DNA from: Earliella scabrosa
Lineage: Eukaryota; Basidiomycota; Agaricomycetes; Polyporales; Polyporaceae
Assembly: GCA_022605405.1 (NCBI GenBank)
Contig: JABYQQ010000009.1
Location: 1 to 64,000, forward strand
Direction: 5' to 3'
Length of the DNA: 64,000 nt
Shown here in pieces: positions 33,799 through 46,000 of the stretch. Position numbers and translations under genes: made by a program. Under the pieces are notes generated by a model. It made no database searches. It saw only the letters and a program-made list of their open reading frames with translations, and was not told the origin of the DNA. Position 1 is the first letter of the stretch. The number at the start of each line of letters is the position of its first letter.

Positions 33799-36700
33799 AG
33801 ATTACGCCGTGTAGTTTCGTAGTGCGACTGACTATGTATCGTGTCTTCATCATATGACCCCACAATCCACCTCTTCTGCTTGTTTGTGCTCCTTGAACAG
33901 TGCGCGATTCGTTTATTGGGCACTTGTCTGGGTCTTGACATGATAATACAGCCCGTACTTACCTCCACTTGTATAGGTAGAAGCGCTGACTCCGACGCTC
34001 TTTGCGTATAGGCACCACGTGGATGAATGATATCATGGTCCGTTACGACTAAATTGTCTCAGTCACATTGCTCCTTCCTCCCAGCCGGACCCATCGCCCG
34101 CCTCCCGTACGTCGCACTCTGACAGGAGGCAGTTCATCGAGTCGACGCGCTCGTCTGTCCTCAGGCTTGACGACGTGAGGGTACTACGGGGTGGCCGTCC
34201 AACGGTCTCCCAGCTGTGGGTTGCGTGGTCTTTGCTCATGCGTGCAACGGCTCGCTTGGGTGGACTTGAGACATGGTGAAATTCGTAGCCATTTGCGCGT
34301 AGAAACGGATTGTCGTCGTAGGAATCATAGTTCTATCAATCATCTGAATCGAGCATGTATCAGTCACGGTGATCACTCTGTCACGCTGCTATGTCATCCA
34401 AATGTTTTACCTCGCAATCACCATATGCGGAGTATTAAACGTTATTTGCCATATGCCGGGCGCGGCATGAGGGCAACATTGTGAATAATCTTATAAATGT
34501 TGGAGGGATCGTGCCCAGTGGGCCATTAGTGGGACAATCTGTAAAGTACACGCATGTTGCTCGCGCAGAACAGGAAGACAGTATACATTATGAGATACCA
34601 ATGTTGTGGCTGTCAACACCGGGAAAGTATGAGGGCAACGTCATGGATGATTTTGGCTTCAATATTAAAAATGAAGACAGCATGTCCATTGCATGCTTCC
34701 GCTCAACACCATTCAAAACGAGTGTAGCATGAAATAGAGCTGCGACATTGATACAATACCAAGTATGTCCACACAACAATTCTGGTAGCAATGCGTTGAT
34801 AACATGATTACATAATACAGGATGTAGTCAGGAGGATAGGCGCCCGCACCACACAGGCAACATTTAGTCTTCTATTCTGATGTTATCAAGGTGTTGTGTA
34901 ACGCAACATCGGTCAATGTTCTCGGTGCGTTCTGGGCGGCGTGGCGTTGATTGACTTGTTTGGATCGCTCAGACGCCGAAACCTTCTTCCCACTCGTCCA
35001 GGACCCCGGAACCCCCGCGCGTCCCCGGCTCTTCCGACTCTCCCTCCCCTCGCCCATGTTCCTCTCCCTTCTTCCTCGCATCTTTCCATGCCACCTCTCC
35101 GGATGCACCGTCTCTCCGTCGCCGCCGCGGCCACATCCCTCTCCCGTGTTTTCCTCCGCCCGTCTGCCTCCCATCCATCATCTGTCACCCAACAATGGTC
35201 GCCAGACTCCCCCTCGCCTCAAACGCGGATATAAGACGCTAACCGTAAGTTGCGGCGCGTCGGCGCGCGCGAGATGCCCTTCGAGCTTCGCATCCGCGTG
35301 GCAACCCGCATGATGTCGCCTCGTTGCCTTCGTCCGACGTTCTCGAGTCTCGACCCCCGCCGCTCACTCTACTCAACGCCCAGTCAACGATCGTGGCACT
35401 CCACCACTATGGGCGCTCTGGTTGCCTTTTAAGGCTACTCTCGTCCTTTTCTCCTGACCCCGGAATGCCTGCCACTACGAACACGTCGATATTGCGCAAC
35501 ACACTCGACACTCCTGTCCGGCGCCTTCCGAGCCCGTCTCGCTGAGGTGAGCGCACTTGTGTCTCAGACTCCCGTGGCCGCACGGCGTATTATTGCACAC
35601 CCCCGATCCGCCGACTTCCATCAGCCACCTGGCGGTGGTGTGTCACGTAAACATCAAAAGAAGAGTGGTCTCACTGCAGATGTCCGCTGCGACATCACGC
35701 AACCCACCCAGCATGCCCTCCATGATACCGTTTGCGCATGTGAACACCGAACTTTGGTGCGATTGCGCGGCGCCAGCGCGCTACTGTTCGTTTGGGCTAT
35801 AGTGGGCCGCGCATTTGCTTGTCAGGGGACCCCGCAGCGGATGGTATGACGTATATTGAACTTCTCCCTTCGCACTCGTGTTCTCGCTCGTCCCATCCAG
35901 CCACGGCGGTTTATGAATACATTTGTCCGTAGATCGCCTGGGCTGCTTATCCGAGCCTATCGCCCGAAGAACCCTCGTCGATATGAATGTGGCACCCATA
36001 TATGTCGCGTTGCCCCCTTCAAACGGCATGTCGAAGAAGGATTACACCACTGCGTCTGTCCCCAAGACACGGAGTTCGGCATTTGCACAGGATTGCCGTA
36101 CCAGTCATTTATGCCGTCTCCGAGTCTCTCCGACCCAAATCAAGCTTGCTCATGCGATCACGATTCTGACACGCACAGGTCAACCAAGGTTGTCGAGGCG
36201 TAATACACATTAACGTTCAGCGTTAACGTTCAACGGTCAACCTAGAGCCTCCAGCGCGCCGGTCGTACGATGACGAATAACGGCATCTCCGAAGCAACTG
36301 TGAGTGCCATCGAACGCTTTCCAGACCACTTCCCCCAGACCAGTACCCCGGGCACTACATCGCACCTCGAATCGCACTAGCAGTCACTCGCGTGAGCCGC
36401 TCGCCCTCCAGCTTCTCCCGGACTGTCAGCGACTCTGCGCGCGGGTGAATGGAGGAGGGGCCGCGGGGCGACGCCTTCGTGGTACTCCTCCCTTCTTGAG
36501 CATAGATTGCGTGGGAGGCGCTGACATGTCGCACCAGGGAGGGCAATTGCGGATCCTCGGTTGGGCCGGAAACGTGCCTGGCTGACGTTGACGTCGATAT
36601 CCAGACGTCCTTCCAATGCCCGCCTCGCGCCTCTCCGTGTCCGTGTGAACGCACGCTCTGTGTCGTACGTATGTCGGGCGTTCTCCCCTGCTGCGAACAC

Positions 36701-37291
36701 GATTTACGTCGCCCTCGCCTTGGCTCTTTGGGGCACGTCGTGATGGGGACCAAGGGACGAGAACCTCACTATGTATAGGGCACCACATCCTGCTGCAATG
36801 AGCGAGCGTGAGCGATGCAGCACCATTCCAGCCAAACGGCGCGTAGGTATACGAACGTGTGGAAAGAAGTGCCACCAAAATAGCGTCGCGAAGGTAGTTT
36901 TGGATCACTGGTAGTTTGACAGGGAGAGAAGCCGAAGTAGGAGACGGATGTATCGCGCGATAGCTCACCGACGTGGCGTATCTGGACTCCGTACTCAGCA
37001 AGTACGCAGTAGTACTGTCAGTGTACCCAGGTAGTAGGTGTGATAGAATGAGGGTCCTGCGGACGCCATGTCACCATTGTGGTTCAAAGTTCGACGTCCA
37101 TCGGCGGACCCTGCAAACCCTCCGCAGGTGAAGCTCGAAGGCTCAGATAAGAACAGTCCCACCCCTTCTTCTCTTCCTCGACCATATGTCCCCGGCATTC
37201 CATTCAGCACAACCTACACCTGCACTACAACGGCCTCGTCACAAACCCTGCCAACGTACACCCATCGCACATCGCATCAAAACCCCGAGAG
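33799..37291. other. Gene-poor region with an AT-rich island
   Basis: Within this interval only the AT-rich island (34400-34900, listed separately) stands out. From 34930 to 36750 both strands carry Pro/Ser/Arg-rich readings typical of GC-rich non-coding fungal DNA, and I found no gene. A short repeat of TTAACGTTCA-type units lies at about 36208-36236. The part from 36900 to 37291 is the downstream flank of NTA1. Confidence 0.35.
34400..34900 (+). other. AT-rich island with an open reading of foreign look
   Basis: This block is clearly richer in A/T than its surroundings. It holds a plus-strand frame (about 34481-34732) reading GGIVPSGPLVGQSVKYTHV, HYEIPMLWLSTPGKYEGN and DFGFNIKNEDSMSIACFR. 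The text looks coding, but there is no good start or partner exon. A fragment of a mobile element or of a gene acquired from elsewhere is possible. No transposase or reverse transcriptase motif is visible. Confidence 0.35.
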
Positions 37292-38710
37292 CTACGTCTC
37301 GCTCTGCTTCGGGTACGTCCAAACCTCGACGGCCTCCTGTGTTCGCTTCATGGCATGGAGCAGCTTGGGTTTCCCTGCGCCGCGAGTCAAGCTGAATAAG
37401 GAAGACGACCCGGCGAACGTGATACCTGCGGACATCGTGAGACCGCACATTCCTCCGCGCGACCAAAGCAGAAGGCGGCCTACCGTTCTCCTCCCCGCAG
37501 CGGTTGCAGACGACGACCACGAGCTCCTCGCCAGGCTTCCGGCCTTCCTCCGGCGCATCGTGTCCGCGCCCATCCTCTCCGTCCTCACCGTCCTCCCCCT
37601 CCTCCCCCTCCCCTTCTGCTGAGTCCTCCGAGTCCTCCGAGCCCTCTCGCGCGACCCGTGCCCACAGCGGCCGCAGGCGCAACGCCCAGTAGTTGATCGT
37701 CTGCCAATCCGTGTCGCTCTCCGGATCGGCGCGCGAGTCGAGCCACGCGTTGAGCAGCACGAGCACGCTCGTCCGCTGCGCGACGCAGTACTCCGCGATC
37801 TCGTACGGCCCGCGCGCGAGGTCCCACAGCGCGGGCGGCTGCACGTTCAGGTCCATGCATATCCCGAGCGAGACCGTCTTGAGCGGCGGCGGGAGGTGGA
37901 AGGTCGTGAACCCCGTGCCTGCGCGTGATCGGGTGGGGTGTGGACATATGATACGCGGACGTCGACGTTTGAGCCATGTACAGTGAACAGCGAACGATTG
38001 AACGTGTCAGAGACCTGCGCGGGACGAGAAAGGGAAGCAGGCACGACCGACCTGCGCGCGCCCAGGTCATGTCCGTCTCGTACAGGTTCGTCTTGCGGTA
38101 GTCGCCCACAAACGCGCCATCCGGGCCGTAGAGCGCGGCGGCGTTCGCGCCGACCTTGTCGACCTCCTTCGTGCTCCCGTATCCGTCGTCGGTTTCAATC
38201 GTCGCCCTGTGCACCTCGTCCGGCGGGAGGCGCTCCGGGTAGCCCGCGACGACGTAGCAGCGCAGCCGCGCGGCGAGGGCGGCGCAGAACCGCGATGTCG
38301 GGCCGACGCGGGGCTCTTCGAGGAATGGAGAGATGGAGGCGGCGTCCGGGAAGACGTAGCCTGCGAGGGGGAGCGGTTTCTCAGCTGACTTTGGTTCCGG
38401 GGCACGGAGGGGGAGAAATGGACCGACCTGTGAAGATCATCTCGGGCAGACAGACAAGGTCTACGGTGCCGGGCTGCAGCCTGCAAAGGCGGAGTGTGTT
38501 TCATGGACGTGTTTCGCCATGGGGCTGCCCGCTACGAACCGCTCGCAGAGCCTGTGCGCTTGGTCTATGTTATCTTGTACTTGCCCGATCTGCACGCGGC
38601 GGACGGGAGCGTAGGAAGGGAACGTTAACCTCGCCATCAGCCTCGTTCCGGTCGGTCGGCAGACAATCGGAGGGTACCTTTGGGTCGAATTGGACCACCG
38701 CGATGCGCAT
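37292..38710 (-). CDS. NTA1: Protein N-terminal amidase (Nta1 type), 336 aa
   Basis: Six exons: 38710-38678, 38589-38536, 38473-38428, 38360-38052, 37918-37484 and 37425-37292, all in phase. The product is a carbon-nitrogen hydrolase (nitrilase superfamily). The start MRIAVVQFDPK is the usual first strand. The catalytic triad is in place: Glu in CLPEMIFTGYVFPD (about residue 40), Lys in GDYRKTNLYETD (about 134) and Cys in LGICMDLN (about 168). In yeast, Nta1 converts N-terminal Asn and Gln to Asp and Glu, which are then arginylated and targeted by the Arg/N-degron pathway. An acidic low-complexity insert (EGEGEEGEDGEDGEDG) sits in the long fifth exon before the CNRCGEENG strand. The gene is divergent from the AM​PK beta gene. 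Confidence 0.88.
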
Positions 38711-39343
38711 GACACTCCGCCTGACCCTGAGCAGGGTGCTGAACAGTCTGGAAGGGGTACGTAGGACTGCCGTTTCGCGGGCAGCAGTGGTTCACGAGTG
38801 CAAGATGCTCGCGGGCGCTGCGGTGAATCGGAGTGGAGAGCGAAGCTCCGACCAGCTCCGACCATCTCCGACTGACGGCAGATCGATTTTGCCACGGACG
38901 ATGCATCTGATTGGGAGAGGAGGTCGAGTCGGTGGAGAGAGGATCGCTGTCTGTCGGCGTTTGTACGCAGCCTCGAGGATTGTCCGTGCTGGGTTAGCCT
39001 CTCCCGTCGTCGTCTCTGCCATCGCCTTCGCGGAGAATTGGTCGCGCAGATCGCACAAGACGAGGAGCAGCCGGTGGAGAGCGCAGCGCAAGGTGAGCAC
39101 GCTGATTTGTCACGCCGTCGAGTCTGACCGAGCCGTGCCAGAGGGAGAGCGGCGACGCAACGGCTCCTTTTGTGCTTGTGCGAGGCTTGTCCCACTCCGA
39201 GTCGTCTCCTCTGTCCGAGTCCCAGCTTCGTCCGCCCGTCGTCCAGCGGCCGGACTGTCCACGCCCGTCGTCGCTGATCGCCTTGATTCCGCTCTTCTCC
39301 TCTTCCGCACGCCCTTCAAATTGCCTGCGCTGCCTCCGCTAGC
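38711..39343. promoter_or_regulatory. Bidirectional intergenic region between NTA1 and the AMPK beta gene
   Basis: The two ATGs, at 38710 (leftward) and 39344 (rightward), are 633 bp apart, so this region must hold both promoters and both 5' leaders. An open frame on the plus strand runs through it, but its composition is that of antisense and leader sequence. No specific factor site was assigned. Confidence 0.5.
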
Positions 39344-41025
39344 ATGGGCAACACGTCCTCCAACCCGCAAGCCCCTCCCTCCCGCCTCCACTCGCCCGCG
39401 CGTAACGCTCACTCTCCCATTCGTGGCGGCAGCCCAAACCCCTCCTCCGCTTCCCACAGGGTCCACCGCTCCCTCCGCAACAAGAAGAAATCCCTCGAGT
39501 TGCCCGATCTGGCGTCCCTCACTCTCACCCCCGCCTCCTCGTCCCCGGCCTCCGTCTCCCCCCACCCGGGCCAGAGGCGCCCTCGCGCCTCCTCGCCCAT
39601 CCCCATCCCGACCGCGGCCCATCCACCCCCACAGACGTTCCGTCCCCAGAACAACCTCCCCTCCGCCGCGCGGATCGACCGCATGGCAGATGGCCGTTCG
39701 CGCTACAAGTCCTCACTCAGCGCGTTCGCGTCCACCCGCTCCTTCCAGTCCGCCGTCCCGGAATCACCTCCGAGGTCCGAAGTAGCGAGGGGAGAGTTCG
39801 TCCCGGAGGTCGTTCACTCGACCATCCCCCTTGCACTCCACAAGGCGGAAGAGGACTGCCTCAAAGGCGAGCCCGTCAACTACAAGATCTTCTGGAGGGG
39901 AGGAGGAAAGAGGGTCGTCTTGATCCGGGCGGGTCATGACAATTGGCAGGGCAGACAGCCCATGGAGTTCGAGTGAGTGCGATTCCGTGATATCATCCGT
40001 TCCCCTCTCCTGATGACTCGATAGCCCTCAAACGAACAGCTTCTGGGCCGTAGTACCCCTCCTACCAGGAACTCACCACGTGAAGTTCATCGTCGACGAC
40101 CAGATCAAGCTCAGCAACGAATATCCGAAAGCGGTGGACGACATCGACGGGTCGCTCGCAAACTACGTTGCCGTCGCTCCGCCAACCACTTCCAGTTCTC
40201 CGCACCAGACTGCCCTCGCTACACCCCTCGCAAGCCCCCATCACAGCCATCCGAACCAGTACAACTCCTTCTGGTCGGACTCGACTGCGGTAGGAGGCTC
40301 AAACAGCAGATCCAAGGATGCGCAATGGACAACGGAGATCCCGCATGAGCTGATCGCGGCCGCGGCGGAAGAGGAAGCGTACCTTGCAAACGCCGACTCG
40401 CCAACATCGTCCGCTAGCGGAATACCCACCCCCAACATCCCGCCTGCGCCTGCGCTCCCTCGACACCTCGACAAGCTCATCCTCAACGTTCGTCCGCCAG
40501 CCATGGCCGGTCCGGTCGCATCGTCGACGGGATCCGAGCGAGAGAAGCGTCGCAGTGGGAGGGAGAAAGAGCGGCAGAGGCGTGAACGCGATCGGGGAAA
40601 AGATGGCAATCGGTTGGGTATGGCGTCTGGTGAGGGTGGCATGGGCGAAGATGGCGCGGGCCCGAGCACGGTGACCGCGCCGCCGCCTCCGATGCATCTC
40701 CCCGTGGTGACGGCAGCGGGAGACGTCACGCAAATGATTGCGCTGCAGCAGCCGGCGGGGCCTCCGACACCACCAGCATTGCAGGGACGGCCTTGGGACG
40801 GACCGGGAATGTCGGATGATGCGAGCGTGCTGCCTGTGCCGTCGCACGTCGTCTTGCACCACTTGAGCACCAGCGCGATCCGCAATGGTGTTCTTGCCGT
40901 TGCGAACACGACGCGCTACAAGAAGAAGGTACGCACATGCGTTGAATGCGTGATTTCCAGCTCGGAGCTGGCAACTGACACAGTATCTCCAGTATATTAC
41001 TACTATCTATTACAAGCCCACATGA
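39344..41025 (+). CDS. AMP-activated protein kinase (SNF1) beta subunit, 516 aa
   Basis: Exons 39344-39972, 40040-40928 and 40993-41025 join in phase. The start MGNTSSN carries a Gly2/Ser6 N-myristoylation signature, as in many beta subunits. A Ser/Pro-rich N-terminus of about 150 residues is followed by the CBM48 glycogen-binding-type domain: VNYKIFWRGGGKRVVLIRAG, DNWQGRQPMEF, then LPGTHHVKFIVDD. The C-terminal AMPKBI/ASC domain begins at EIPHELIAAAAEEEAYL, is split by a low-complexity insert of about 100 residues, and resumes at PVPSHVVLHHLSTSAI. The tiny last exon completes the RYKKKYITTIYYKP strand that packs on the gamma subunit. Beta subunits scaffold the kinase and set its location. 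Fungal equivalents are Gal83, Sip1 and Sip2; which one cannot be decided. Confidence 0.92.
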
Positions 41026-42661
41026 CACCTCCCCGCCTCATCTCGTCCCACATGCGTCTATGCTGCCCCTCAAGCTACACGACTCGCCACCATCCTTGCG
41101 GCTGCCCTATAGACTCGGCATCTCATTGCTTCAGGCTCTCGGCTCTTTGTTCCTCGCGGTCTTGTGCATCGACGTTCCGCCATAGAGAGGAGTGCGCCGT
41201 CCGGCTCGCCTCCCGTCCCGATACTCGCTCTCGGAGCAGGGAACTATTTATCCGCTCCTGGTATGTCGCCTATATCCTTGACACCCTTCCCGTCACGCTC
41301 ACCGATCCCTACCGATCATCACCTCACGTCCAGCCTGCACAACCTGTACTCCTCCGTTCGCTATAGACACACACACACCGCCCATCATTGTACTCGCCGC
41401 CCTATCCCCCCACCCCACAACCAGTATACGCCCGTCATGACAAGACAAGCAAGCAAACAGAAAACAGAATGTATTCATACTCGTTCGTCCCGCATACCCC
41501 CTCGACTCGTCGAATACCCCCCGCGGTGTTCGCTGCTTTTGCTCTCATCGCCCTCTTCGCGCGTCGCAGGCTCTGCCGTGCATCACCCCGCTTCGATTTC
41601 GCTAGATCGTCCTCCCGCCTCCCCGCTTGATCGGACGGATCTGGGAGCGGGGTTGAGCGCATCGCATTGGGGCGGTCTATGTGGATCAGGCTTGCATGCA
41701 CACGGAGAAGAGATGGGGAGGGAGGTGGTGACCCCTCGAGCTCCCGCGCACCAGGGGGCGGGCTCCAGATCTTGCGCACGGACGATACTAGCATCATCCC
41801 TCGTTCGCAACCATCCCAGTACTATGTAGTAGCCGTCCCGAGCTCCTTCCACATCGCATCATCCACGTCCCCCAGCTATCCACTCATCTTCTCGGGTCTG
41901 TCTGTTCATGTTCATGATCGCGTGTGGCCTCGACGTCGACGTTCCAGATCTCATGTTGTGTTGCTGTATCCATCCATCTCTCGCCCCCTTTTTGCCTTGA
42001 TCCACGGTCCATCGTCCCGGCTCATCTCTCGGCGCTTGAGTGTCCTACTCTCCATGTTTCAAGTTTGTTTCTGCATCGATGTGTTCAGCTCTTCGTTCCA
42101 GTCCCATTCATGTATCCCAGCTTCCCCTGTGAGACCACACTGGTGCAAGTCCGCATGTACATGTTGTTTTGGCTTCACTCCATGGACTTGTATGTCAGTG
42201 TGTTTGTACGTACCGAGCATTCACCCACCTCTCCGCAAGATATACTGTACGTCCCACACATTAGGCGGTGCCTGTCTGGTTCCTGGTCATGGACAAGTGA
42301 GTACTTTCTCTTGTACCACTGATCAACAGCGCCAGCATCCGACCATCGATAGCGAAGATGAGGGGTACAGCTCCCTTACCACGTCCCTGTCCTAAGCGCT
42401 CGGCGCCCAGGGGTTCGAATTCACACTATCACAGCCTCATGAACAGTACGTACCAGTATACAGCACATGCATGCCGGAACTAATCTCCTGGAGTAGCCCA
42501 GAGTCCCATAGTCGTTGTGTTCCCTCGTCATCTTCGAGTCGCACGTACGCATTATTGGTCTAGTAGTAGGAGCAACGAAGTTCAAGGTAAGAATCTCTTG
42601 CTACTATTCATCACCTTGCAAGTTCTGCGATGCCAACGTGCGTGAAATACACAGTGTACCC
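41026..42661. other. Intergenic region, C/T-rich on the plus strand
   Basis: The AMPK beta 3' UTR and the promoter of the next gene should lie here. Long open frames on both strands (for example 41667-42395) have biased low-complexity content without domains, and I treat them as chance. No repeat or RNA gene was recognised. Confidence 0.4.
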
Positions 42662-45089
42662 ATGGCCCCACCATTTGACAATGGCCCTACCGTCTCTCTG
42701 CATGATGGACCGATTGCACAAAATAGCATCTCGGATGGGTCTCCGTCTCCGACAAGGCAGCCCGGAGTCGAACATACCGAGATTCTCGGTGCGCACGTCG
42801 ACCCTGAGGCGAGTACGCAGTTGCCTACCAGGCCACGTACCGTATGAGCGAGCTGACATACATGCCTGGTGCGTGCATGCGTAGAGCAACTCAGGCGAAC
42901 GAAGAGCTGGAAGCCCGAGAACCGAGCCTGGTAGTAGTGCTTGGAAGATCCCCACACCCAAGGTTCGCTGTTCCGTCTCCAGTATCTACACACCCATATT
43001 TTGCAGCGGGAGGCTCACTGAGAGCCCATTGGACAGGAAGCTCTGGAGGAGTTCGCAGAAAGCTACAGTGCGCAGGAGAAGGCCGACGCGTGGGACAGGA
43101 CGACTAAGATTGTCAAAGATTATAGCGAAGAGATGGTCACCGGGTGGAATTCAGAGATCGACACGCTCCTTGTCTTCGTATGTCACCACTCGCTCTGTGG
43201 ACTTTCATCGGATCACTCACAACCTGGTTTATACAGGCGGGTCTATTTTCTGCTGTTCTCACCGCGTTCAACGTCGAGTCCTACCCGCTCTTGCAACCTG
43301 CTACCGATCCTTCCCTGGAGCTGCTGAGGCAAATCTCTGCTCAACTACAAGCACCCTACGGCAACGCCACCCAGCCTGCCTTCGTCCAACCTGGCCCCGA
43401 CGCTGCAAGCCGGTTCGACATCACACAGTCCGGTATCGTGTTGAATGTCCTCTGGTTCTCCAGTCTGATCCTCAGCCTCTCCACGGCCACCATCGGTATC
43501 ATGGTTAAGCAATGGACGAACGAGTTTCGCGTGGGCTTGTCAGGATCTTCGATGGAGCTTGCGCGGCTTCGTCAGCTCCGACTGAACAGGCTGATCAAGT
43601 GGCGAGTCGCCTCCATCGTTGCCCTTCTCCCCCTCCTACTGCAACTCTCGCTTGTCCTTTTCTTTATTGGCCTACTGGTTTTGCTTTGGAGTCTCCACGC
43701 CACCGTCGCTCTCCAGGCTACTATCCTCATTGGCGTGGTGGTCACGTTCATATTCGGCGCGCCCATCCTCGCTGCGTTCAGCGGAGATTGCGCTTTTGTG
43801 TCACCCCCCACCCACGTCCTCTTTTATATCTTCCGGCGGATCAAGGCTCACAGGATACTATCACCTGTGTGGTGGGTCCTGCACAATGCCTCTTACCACG
43901 TAGGCCAAATCCGTATCCTGCCTGGGTGGATAAGGGAACATCTCTCCCGCCTCCAACATTGGGCATACAACGCGCGCCGGACTTGGCTACTGACATGGCG
44001 TGTGAAGGAAAAGTACCATGTCGCTTTGGACGTGGTGCAGCTGGACGTGGACATGATGGTGACGGCGTACGACGTAACGATGGACGAGAGGTTTCTCAGT
44101 CACACTGCCGCGCTCGACCTCTGTGGCCATGGCTCCCGTGTCGACTTTCAGGAGTGCATGTCCCTCATTGACAAGATCCAGATCATCGAGAAACAGCACT
44201 GGAGCCTCGGCGGCGTATACCATCTCAGCCACCAAGATGCAACAACGTTCTGGACTCTCCTCCTCCTCCTCTCCCTCAGTTTGCCATCGGATCCTCGCCA
44301 TTCGACACTGACGCGGACGGTCTTGAAACGTATCAACCTCCCCTTGGATCCTTTGGATTCTGCAAGCCTGCGACGCAACGATCACGTACTGCTAGGACTT
44401 ACGGTCCTAGTCGATTCAGGGTGGGGGATGCCATGGACACGACCTACGATGTTTACATGCTAGTGCGCCCGTTCCTTTGCAGGCCCGTACAGGATGAAAG
44501 GTTGCGGCCGTGGAATCACCTCCGCCGTTGTGAGTCCCTCTTGATGCGTCCACACTTAATTTCCAGGCTAACATAATCATGAACCGTAATGTCGGATACA
44601 GTCGCTTCCGCTGTGGAACGACGGTTGTACGATATCGTCGTCCCTCCGCCAGATAGAACATACGTATGCTGCTTGCTCGAGCTCGTCCTGGAATGCGCTC
44701 TAGCACCATCGGCTCCGTGGTCACAATCCCAGACGGAAGGACTCGACTCCGAGGATTTCGCTCTGCGCTGGGCCCAAAACACGGTGTCCTATCTCGTACA
44801 GTACATCCCGTGCACCCAATATGTGATCAAGACACCGGGAACGGCGCATCGTGTCGCGCTCACCCAAACGCCGACACTCTCCGTCGCTGCCATGCTCCAT
44901 ATGATTGCGGTCTCGCCGCATCGAACAACCCTCTACACAAACGAGCTCCAAGCTGCCTGCGAAACCTTGCTCGCTGACTGGTGGGCACATTCAGTCGATC
45001 CCACTGGTAACAGACTGCACAACGCGATCCAGAAGTGCAAAGCGCAGTGTCAGCCGACTGCAGACCGGACAGCGGGTGAACCCCAGTGA
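42662..45089 (+). CDS. DUF6535-type polytopic membrane protein, 709 aa
   Basis: Six exons in phase: 42662-42841, 42885-42962, 43025-43177, 43237-44420, 44483-44529 and 44602-45089. After a disordered N-terminus the hallmark entry reads EKADAWDRTTKIVKDYSEEM, GWNSEIDTLLVF and AGLFSAVLTAFNVESYPLL. A long hydrophobic part follows: GIVLNVLWFSSLILSLSTAT, the charged link VKQWTNEF, then two or three helices (VASIVALLPLLLQLSLVLFF, ALQATILIGVVVTFIFGAPI). The rest is soluble and helical. I match this to the basidiomycete-restricted DUF6535 family from memory of its DTLLVFAGLFSAVLTAF-like entry. Biochemical role unknown. The last sense codons and the stop come from an inserted inverted-repeat element at 45081-46216. 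Confidence 0.8.
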
Positions 45090-45105
45090 GAACCCCGGTT
45101 AACTA
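45081..45105 (+). repeat. Left 25-bp terminal inverted repeat
   Basis: It begins CCCCAGTGAGAACCCCGG and ends TTAACTA. It overlaps the last codons of the DUF6535-type gene and supplies its CAG TGA end. Confidence 0.9.
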
Positions 45106-45714
45106 GATTCATTTAGAGTCATTTAGAGTTATGTGCAATAGTATAGACTGATAAGAGATAGTGGCTCCCGGGCGCCTTTCTTACCTTTTGCGATCGGGCG
45201 CATAATTTTGTTCGCGTCTTGAACAAATGACTACAACAATTTGTGCATTGTGTTCGTTAATCCTCTACCTCCGAGTTTCCAAGTTGCAACTGCAGACTTC
45301 CGGGCCCCCAATTTGGAGTCAAGACTTTGAGTTCTCTTTTGTGACTCGTCGTTGTCTTTGCGTCCGCACACACTGGACCACGTGCTCGACGTCAAACCAT
45401 CAAATAAGCGAGGAACGTCGCTCCTTCGTTCACCTTGTTTTCCCCGCTACCACAACCTCCTCCTGTGCTTGTGCATATATGCGGACTATATGCTATCTCT
45501 TTCCACTCTTTTCAATACCCCATCCCTTCCCTAGCACAGACGCGGCCCTGCTTACTTGTACTAACCCTCTAGCTGACTTCGCTCGCCGCCATATTACGTT
45601 ATCTGGGCCTGTGATTGTAAGGTATGTAAGTCTCAATATTATTGCTATTTCCTTCTCGTGCGGATCTCCATCAAGCTTCCAAGGGCGCTTGGCGCGAGTT
45701 GGTAGACGGAAGGT

Positions 45715-46000
45715 GAGTACGAGGGCGGGAGCAGTGAGCGGGCGAGCAGGCGGGCAGGCGGCGGACAGCGGGCGGGCAGGCGGGCGGGTACGCGGGTAGG
45801 GCGGGGCAGGCGGGTGGGGCGAGCGGGCGAGAGCGAGGCGGGCGAGCGAGGGAGCGGGCGGGGCAGGTGGGCGGGGAGCGGGACGGGCGGCGGGCGGGGC
45901 AGGCGGGCGGGGAGCGGGACGGGCGAGGAGCGGGGAGCGCCGGGGAGCGGGGAGCGGGGATCCGGCGCGGGGCAGCGGGCGGGCGCGGGTCGTGGGTCGG
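45715..46000 (+). repeat. G-rich degenerate tandem tract
   Basis: The plus strand is almost entirely built from units such as GGCGGGCGGGGCAG, GGGGAGCGGGAC and GCGGGCGA, with very few T. Runs of three to five G recur every few bases, so many G-quadruplex patterns are possible. The tract lies inside the inverted-repeat element. Confidence 0.8.

Noticed and set aside
36304..37001. Overlapping minus-strand frames of 107-191 codons upstream of position 37000
   Set aside because: Biased Arg/Pro/Ser content, no domain and no exon partners. They lie downstream of NTA1 and appear to be chance frames.
37938..39785. A 615-codon open frame on the plus strand
   Set aside because: It is antisense to several NTA1 exons and then overlaps the AMPK beta start in another frame. 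The opposite-strand and shifted-frame readings carry real domains with correct splice sites, so this frame is a GC-rich shadow.
41667..42395. A 242-codon plus-strand frame downstream of the AMPK beta gene
   Set aside because: Composition is C/T-driven (Ser/Pro/Leu/Cys) with no domain, no good start context and no splice structure. It is more likely 3' UTR and intergenic sequence.
42411..42425. GGTTCGAATTC, resembling a tRNA T-loop
   Set aside because: No matching D-arm, anticodon arm or acceptor stem could be folded around it, so no tRNA is called.
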